A model generated the notes under the pieces. It was not told the origin of the DNA and searched no databases. It saw only the letters and a program-made list of their open reading frames with translations. A program made the translations under genes and the position numbers. Positions 60,916 through 64,000 of a stretch of DNA of 64,000 nt are shown piece by piece. How positions within the stretch are numbered: the first letter of the stretch is position 1; the number at the start of each line of letters is the position of its first letter. The DNA is from CAZMHJ01 sp046350635 (GTDB lineage Bacteria > Patescibacteriota > Saccharimonadia > Saccharimonadales > CAIOMD01), in assembly GCA_046350635.1 (NCBI GenBank), contig JAXLZY010000002.1:1-64000 (forward strand). The letters are read 5' to 3'.

Positions 60916-60923
60916 ATCTTAAT

Positions 60924-61000
60924 TGGTCGGGGATAAAGGACTCGAACCTTCGACCTCGCGGTCCCAAACCGCGCGCGCTAGCCAACTGCGCCAATCCCCG
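60924..61000 (-). tRNA. tRNA-Pro (TGG)
   Basis: 77 nt with CCA. CGGGGAT/ATCCCCG acceptor; anticodon stem CGCGG/CCGCG, loop TTTGGGA, anticodon TGG. Confidence 0.95.
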
Positions 61001-61044
61001 AGAACCGCCCTATCATAACAGATACGGGCGGATTTTGCTAGATG

Positions 61045-62559
61045 CTACTTGGCAAATTCTATCGCGCGAGTTTCGCGGATGACATTTACTTTAATAGTTC
61101 CAGGATACTGCATGGTAGATTCAATTTTAGTGGCAATATCTCGCGCTAATTTAATAGCACTTAGATCATCAATCTCACCAGGTTTTACAAAAATACGGAC
61201 TTCACGGCCCGCACTAATTGCGTACGACTTATCGATACCAGGGAAGCTATTTGCCACGTTTTCGAGCTCGCGCATGCGCTCTGCGAAGTTTTCGGCGCTA
61301 ATATTACGAGCTCCAGGGCGAGCTGCACTTACTGCGTCTACGACACGTACAATTAAGGCTTCTGTCGTAGTTGCTTCCATATCATCATGGTGAGCCTCGG
61401 CTGCATGTGCAACTTCTTCTGGCACGCCATACTTACGGGCCATTTCGCCACTAATATGATGGTGTTTACCTTCCATTTTGTGCGTTAGCGCTTTACCCAT
61501 ATCGTGGATAAGTGCTGCATATTTAGCAACACGTACATCTGCACCAAGTTCTTCGGCAATTAAACCAGCCATGTGAGCCATTTCGGTTGAATGCTTTAGT
61601 ACGTTTTGACCGTAACTGGTACGGAACTTAAGCTCACCTAAGAATTGCAAGATTTCGCGTGGGATACCAACGACACCAACTTCACGAGCGGCATCTTCTG
61701 CCGCGCGAATAACTTCTTTTTGGACTTGCTTTTGGGCTTTATCAACAACTTCTTCGATACGACCTGGGTGGACACGGCCATCTTTAAGCAACATTTCGAG
61801 TGCGACACGCGCTGTTTCTCGGCGTACTGGGTCAAAACTACTCAAAATAATCATACCGGGCGTATCATCAACCATTACGTCAACACCTGTAGCGCGCTGC
61901 AATGCCTGAATATTGCGACCCTCTTTACCAATAATTCGACCCTTCATTTCTTCGTCTTCAAGCTTAACAGCAGTTACGGTTCGCTCTGCGGTAACTTCGC
62001 TCGCCATGCGTTCCATAGCACCAACGATAATTGATGCAGCAGTGTCCTCGGCTAGATCTTTTGCATCAGCTTGCAGTTTAGCAACAAGACCTGTCAAGTC
62101 GTTCTTAATGTCACGCTCCGTCATTTGCATAAGCTTTTCGGCAGCATCAGCTTTAGTGAGCTTAGCAATCTTTTCAAGTTTATCTTGCTGTTTAGTACGA
62201 AGCTCACGAATTTCATTCTTGAGCTCCTCTACTTCATCTTCACTCTTGCGAAGCTTTTCACTTCGCTTGTCAAGTTCATCAAGTTTTCTGTCCAGGCTTG
62301 ATTCACGGTCTAAAAGACGATTTTCTGTGTCTTTTAGTTCTCGTCGCCGTTGTTGCTCTTCTTTACGGGCGCTTTCTGCCATTTCGGCGGCGTCTTCTTG
62401 TGCTTTTTTAATTACCGCTGCAGCCTCTTTGTTTGCTTTAGCGAGTTGTTTTTCAGCTTCGTGAGCTGCAGAACCAATTTTGCGGCGCGTCAAAACTTGG
62501 CTTGCACCAAAACCACCAGCAATACCTACCACTGCAAGAACCAGTGTAAGTGGATCCAT
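61045..62559 (-). CDS. rny: Ribonuclease Y
   Basis: 504 residues, normal for the family. N-terminal membrane helix (about 3-25), long coiled coil (about 35-175), KH RNA-binding domain (GRIIGKEGRNIQALQRATGV) and HD phosphodiesterase domain (YAALIHDMGKALTHKMEGK, AHAAEAHHDDMEATT). A membrane-bound endoribonuclease that begins mRNA decay in organisms without RNase E. AAAGGA lies 6 nt before the ATG. Its transcript would lead towards the tRNA-Pro(TGG) gene. Confidence 0.96.
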   Translation of the reverse strand: MDPLTLVLAVVGIAGGFGASQVLTRRKIGSAAHEAEKQLAKANKEAAAVIKKAQEDAAEMAESARKEEQQRRRELKDTENRLLDRESSLDRKLDELDKRSEKLRKSEDEVEELKNEIRELRTKQQDKLEKIAKLTKADAAEKLMQMTERDIKNDLTGLVAKLQADAKDLAEDTAASIIVGAMERMASEVTAERTVTAVKLEDEEMKGRIIGKEGRNIQALQRATGVDVMVDDTPGMIILSSFDPVRRETARVALEMLLKDGRVHPGRIEEVVDKAQKQVQKEVIRAAEDAAREVGVVGIPREILQFLGELKFRTSYGQNVLKHSTEMAHMAGLIAEELGADVRVAKYAALIHDMGKALTHKMEGKHHHISGEMARKYGVPEEVAHAAEAHHDDMEATTTEALIVRVVDAVSAARPGARNISAENFAERMRELENVANSFPGIDKSYAISAGREVRIFVKPGEIDDLSAIKLARDIATKIESTMQYPGTIKVNVIRETRAIEFAK

Positions 62560-62730
62560 GGTCTATCCTTTCTATCGGTGCAGATATATCTGTGACATCA
62601 CTATCACTTCATTAGTACACAAATGTATCTGAGTATCGAAATAAGTTAATTATCGGGTAAGGATTCTCTAAAAATCTCTCAGTAAAATCCTGTGTTAATA
62701 ATACCCCGCCCCGAGCAATAAAAAAATACT

Positions 62731-63492
62731 TTATCCACCAAATTGTTTTGCAAATGCGATACCAGCACCAACAACGATGACGCCAACAAGAACTAACAGA
62801 GGTCTAATATCAAAAAGTTCGTTGTCTTTAACGTCGTGATGTATCGACGGAATAATATCAGAAGCTGCTATATAGAGCATAAAACCAGAACTCAAACCCA
62901 GAAGCACCCCAATTGGTATATTCTGGGATCCGCCCAAGCCAAACGTAATCAATGCTACAACCGTCGTGGCCAAAGAACTTACAATATGCACAGTAACAAC
63001 GCCACTTCTGCTCATTCCTCTTGATAAGAGTAATCCGAAATCTCCAATCTCACGTGGAATTTCATGCGCTGCAACTGCGAGGGTTGTGACTATACCAATA
63101 GGAACACTCACTAAGAACGCAGCGGCAATTGCTACACCATCTAGTGCATTATGGAGTGTATTACCGGCAATGATGAGAGGCCTCGAAACAGCACCACGAT
63201 CTTCATGATCATCATGATGATGGTGAAACCAGCGCAAAAAACGCTCTAAATAAAAGAAACCTAGTAGGCCAACAACACAACTAATCATTACCTTTGTCGC
63301 ACTTGCTTCATCGAGTGCTTCTGGTAAGAGATCAAAAAAAACTGCGGCCAATAAGCCGCCCGCCGCAAACGGGGTAGCGTATTTCGCTAAGTTTCGTGCT
63401 GTTTTTTTATGGCTCATTAAGAGTATCCCACCAATTAATGAAATAACACTGCCGAGAATCGTAAATAAAAAGACGTCAAAATAAGTTGCCAT
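62731..63492 (-). CDS. ZIP-family metal transporter
   Basis: 253 residues, eight membrane helices. The helix IV and V metal sites NTLHNALDGVAIAAAF and AAHEIPREIGDF are intact, and the cytosolic loop before them has the His-rich HHHHDDHED. It imports zinc or a similar divalent ion. It is divergent from a Zur-like repressor, and the shared gap carries TTGCAAT repeats, so zinc-dependent repression is likely. Confidence 0.93.
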   Translation of the reverse strand: MATYFDVFLFTILGSVISLIGGILLMSHKKTARNLAKYATPFAAGGLLAAVFFDLLPEALDEASATKVMISCVVGLLGFFYLERFLRWFHHHHDDHEDRGAVSRPLIIAGNTLHNALDGVAIAAAFLVSVPIGIVTTLAVAAHEIPREIGDFGLLLSRGMSRSGVVTVHIVSSLATTVVALITFGLGGSQNIPIGVLLGLSSGFMLYIAASDIIPSIHHDVKDNELFDIRPLLVLVGVIVVGAGIAFAKQFGG

Positions 63493-63521
63493 ACCCTGAA
63501 TCTATCTGTTAATACTACTTT

Positions 63522-63555
63522 TTGCAATTTATTTGCATTTGCAATACAATTGCAA
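63522..63555. promoter_or_regulatory. Operator and promoter between ZIP gene and zur-like gene
   Basis: Plus-strand promoter TTGCAA-17-TACAAT, with the ATG only 6 nt after the -10. A perfect inverted repeat TTGCAAT-ACA-ATTGCAA (63539-63555) covers the -10, and a second, imperfect one covers the -35. Bound repressor would block both genes. Confidence 0.7.
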
Positions 63556-63556
63556 T

Positions 63557-63988
63557 ATGTCATCAACATCATTCCGCGACATCTGTTCCCTGCACGATAT
63601 TCGTTATACACGTGTCAGGGCCGAGCTGTATGATTTACTTCAAGCTGAAAATACAATCACCGCACGTGATTTTATTGCCAAGGCTGTCGGTAATGGCTTT
63701 GATACCGTTAGCGTATACCGCACAATAGACCTTTTTGAAAAAATTGGTATCTGTGATTCTTATGGTTCCGGTAAGAATAGGGTTCTCTATGCTTCTAGTG
63801 GTGGCGAGAGGCACCATCATTTTATCCGATGCACCAACTGTAATCGTGCTTTTGAATTCGAGAATGAGGCAATAGAAATGCAATTAGATGCTATTGCCCG
63901 ACGAGCTGGGTTCTCTAATATATCTTCTCACTACTTAGAAATAAGTGGCATTTGCAAATATTGTAATCAATTTTCACGAACCGCGTAA
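63557..63988 (+). CDS. Fur-family regulator, Zur-like
   Basis: 143 residues from ATG 63557. Winged helix (DTVSVYRTIDLFEKIGI), His-rich RHHHFIRCTNCNRAFEF and the C-terminal ICKYC complete the structural Cys4 zinc site of the Fur family. Its divergent partner is a ZIP zinc-type importer, the usual context of Zur. The operator palindrome differs from that of the other Fur-family gene at 47.1 kb (TTGCAAT versus TAATGTAAA), so the two should have separate regulons. Confidence 0.9.
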   Translation: MSSTSFRDICSLHDIRYTRVRAELYDLLQAENTITARDFIAKAVGNGFDTVSVYRTIDLFEKIGICDSYGSGKNRVLYASSGGERHHHFIRCTNCNRAFEFENEAIEMQLDAIARRAGFSNISSHYLEISGICKYCNQFSRTA

Positions 63989-64000
63989 ACTCTATATCGC

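Overview
The window reads as a chromosomal segment of a Candidatus Saccharibacteria (TM7/CPR) genome; this is inference from gene content, not from a marker search. Supporting points: the standard genetic code with TGA as stop, moderate-to-low G+C, peptidoglycan genes (murA, murB, murD, murI), Rpf-like G5/DUF348 wall enzymes, small CPR-type membrane proteins (DUF5652-like, DUF2569-like), many lineage-specific surface proteins, and glycolysis genes with almost no anabolic genes.

Layout. 1-7.6 kb (minus strand): the 5' two-thirds of metG, a beta-helix exoprotein, small membrane and zinc-knuckle proteins, an FKBP isomerase, a MacB-type ABC permease/ATPase pair and an HD hydrolase. 7.65-8.04 kb: tmRNA. 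8.1-11.5 kb: rsmA and two paralogous G5 wall enzymes with different catalytic ends. 11.6-20.9 kb: a long minus-strand cluster of ppsA, pyk, pgk, tpiA, a tail-anchored protein, a UvrD/PcrA helicase and a Nudix enzyme. 21-25.2 kb: an adenylate-kinase-like protein, a D-2-hydroxyacid dehydrogenase/phosphoglycerate mutase fusion, enolase and a TylF-like methyltransferase. 25.4-27.3 kb: tRNA-Glu and a DUF11/PKD surface protein behind a consensus promoter.

27.3-29.9 kb is a sharply GC-rich two-gene island with a roughly 500-nt structured leader; a third GC-rich mini-gene lies at 40 kb. 30-34.7 kb holds a 1491-residue protein with a small partner. 34.8-43.9 kb: histidine kinase, DUF2156-like acyltransferase, orphan receiver, murD, murI, folD. 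43.9-48.8 kb: tRNA-Lys with a cassette-like accessory region (Nudix gene plus repeated tRNA 3' ends), small SRPBCC, DUF1761 and DUF1801 proteins, and a redox/rhodanese group around a Fur-family regulator with a palindromic operator. 48.8-57.8 kb: a transglutaminase-like surface protein, pgi, murB, a short RelA/SpoT and glyA. 57.8-64 kb: an HTH-MurA fusion, five tRNAs, a dolichol-kinase-like protein, RNase Y, and a ZIP transporter divergent from a Zur-like repressor.

The most unusual signals are: (1) an 86-87-nt structured element present three times, each inserted at the same T-loop position of a partial tRNA copy downstream of the matching intact tRNA (Glu, Lys, His), with compensatory stem changes; (2) the GC-rich islands with their structured leader; (3) many -35/-10 promoters lying only 6-10 nt before the start codon, implying common leaderless mRNAs; (4) the HTH-MurA and dehydrogenase-PGAM fusions.
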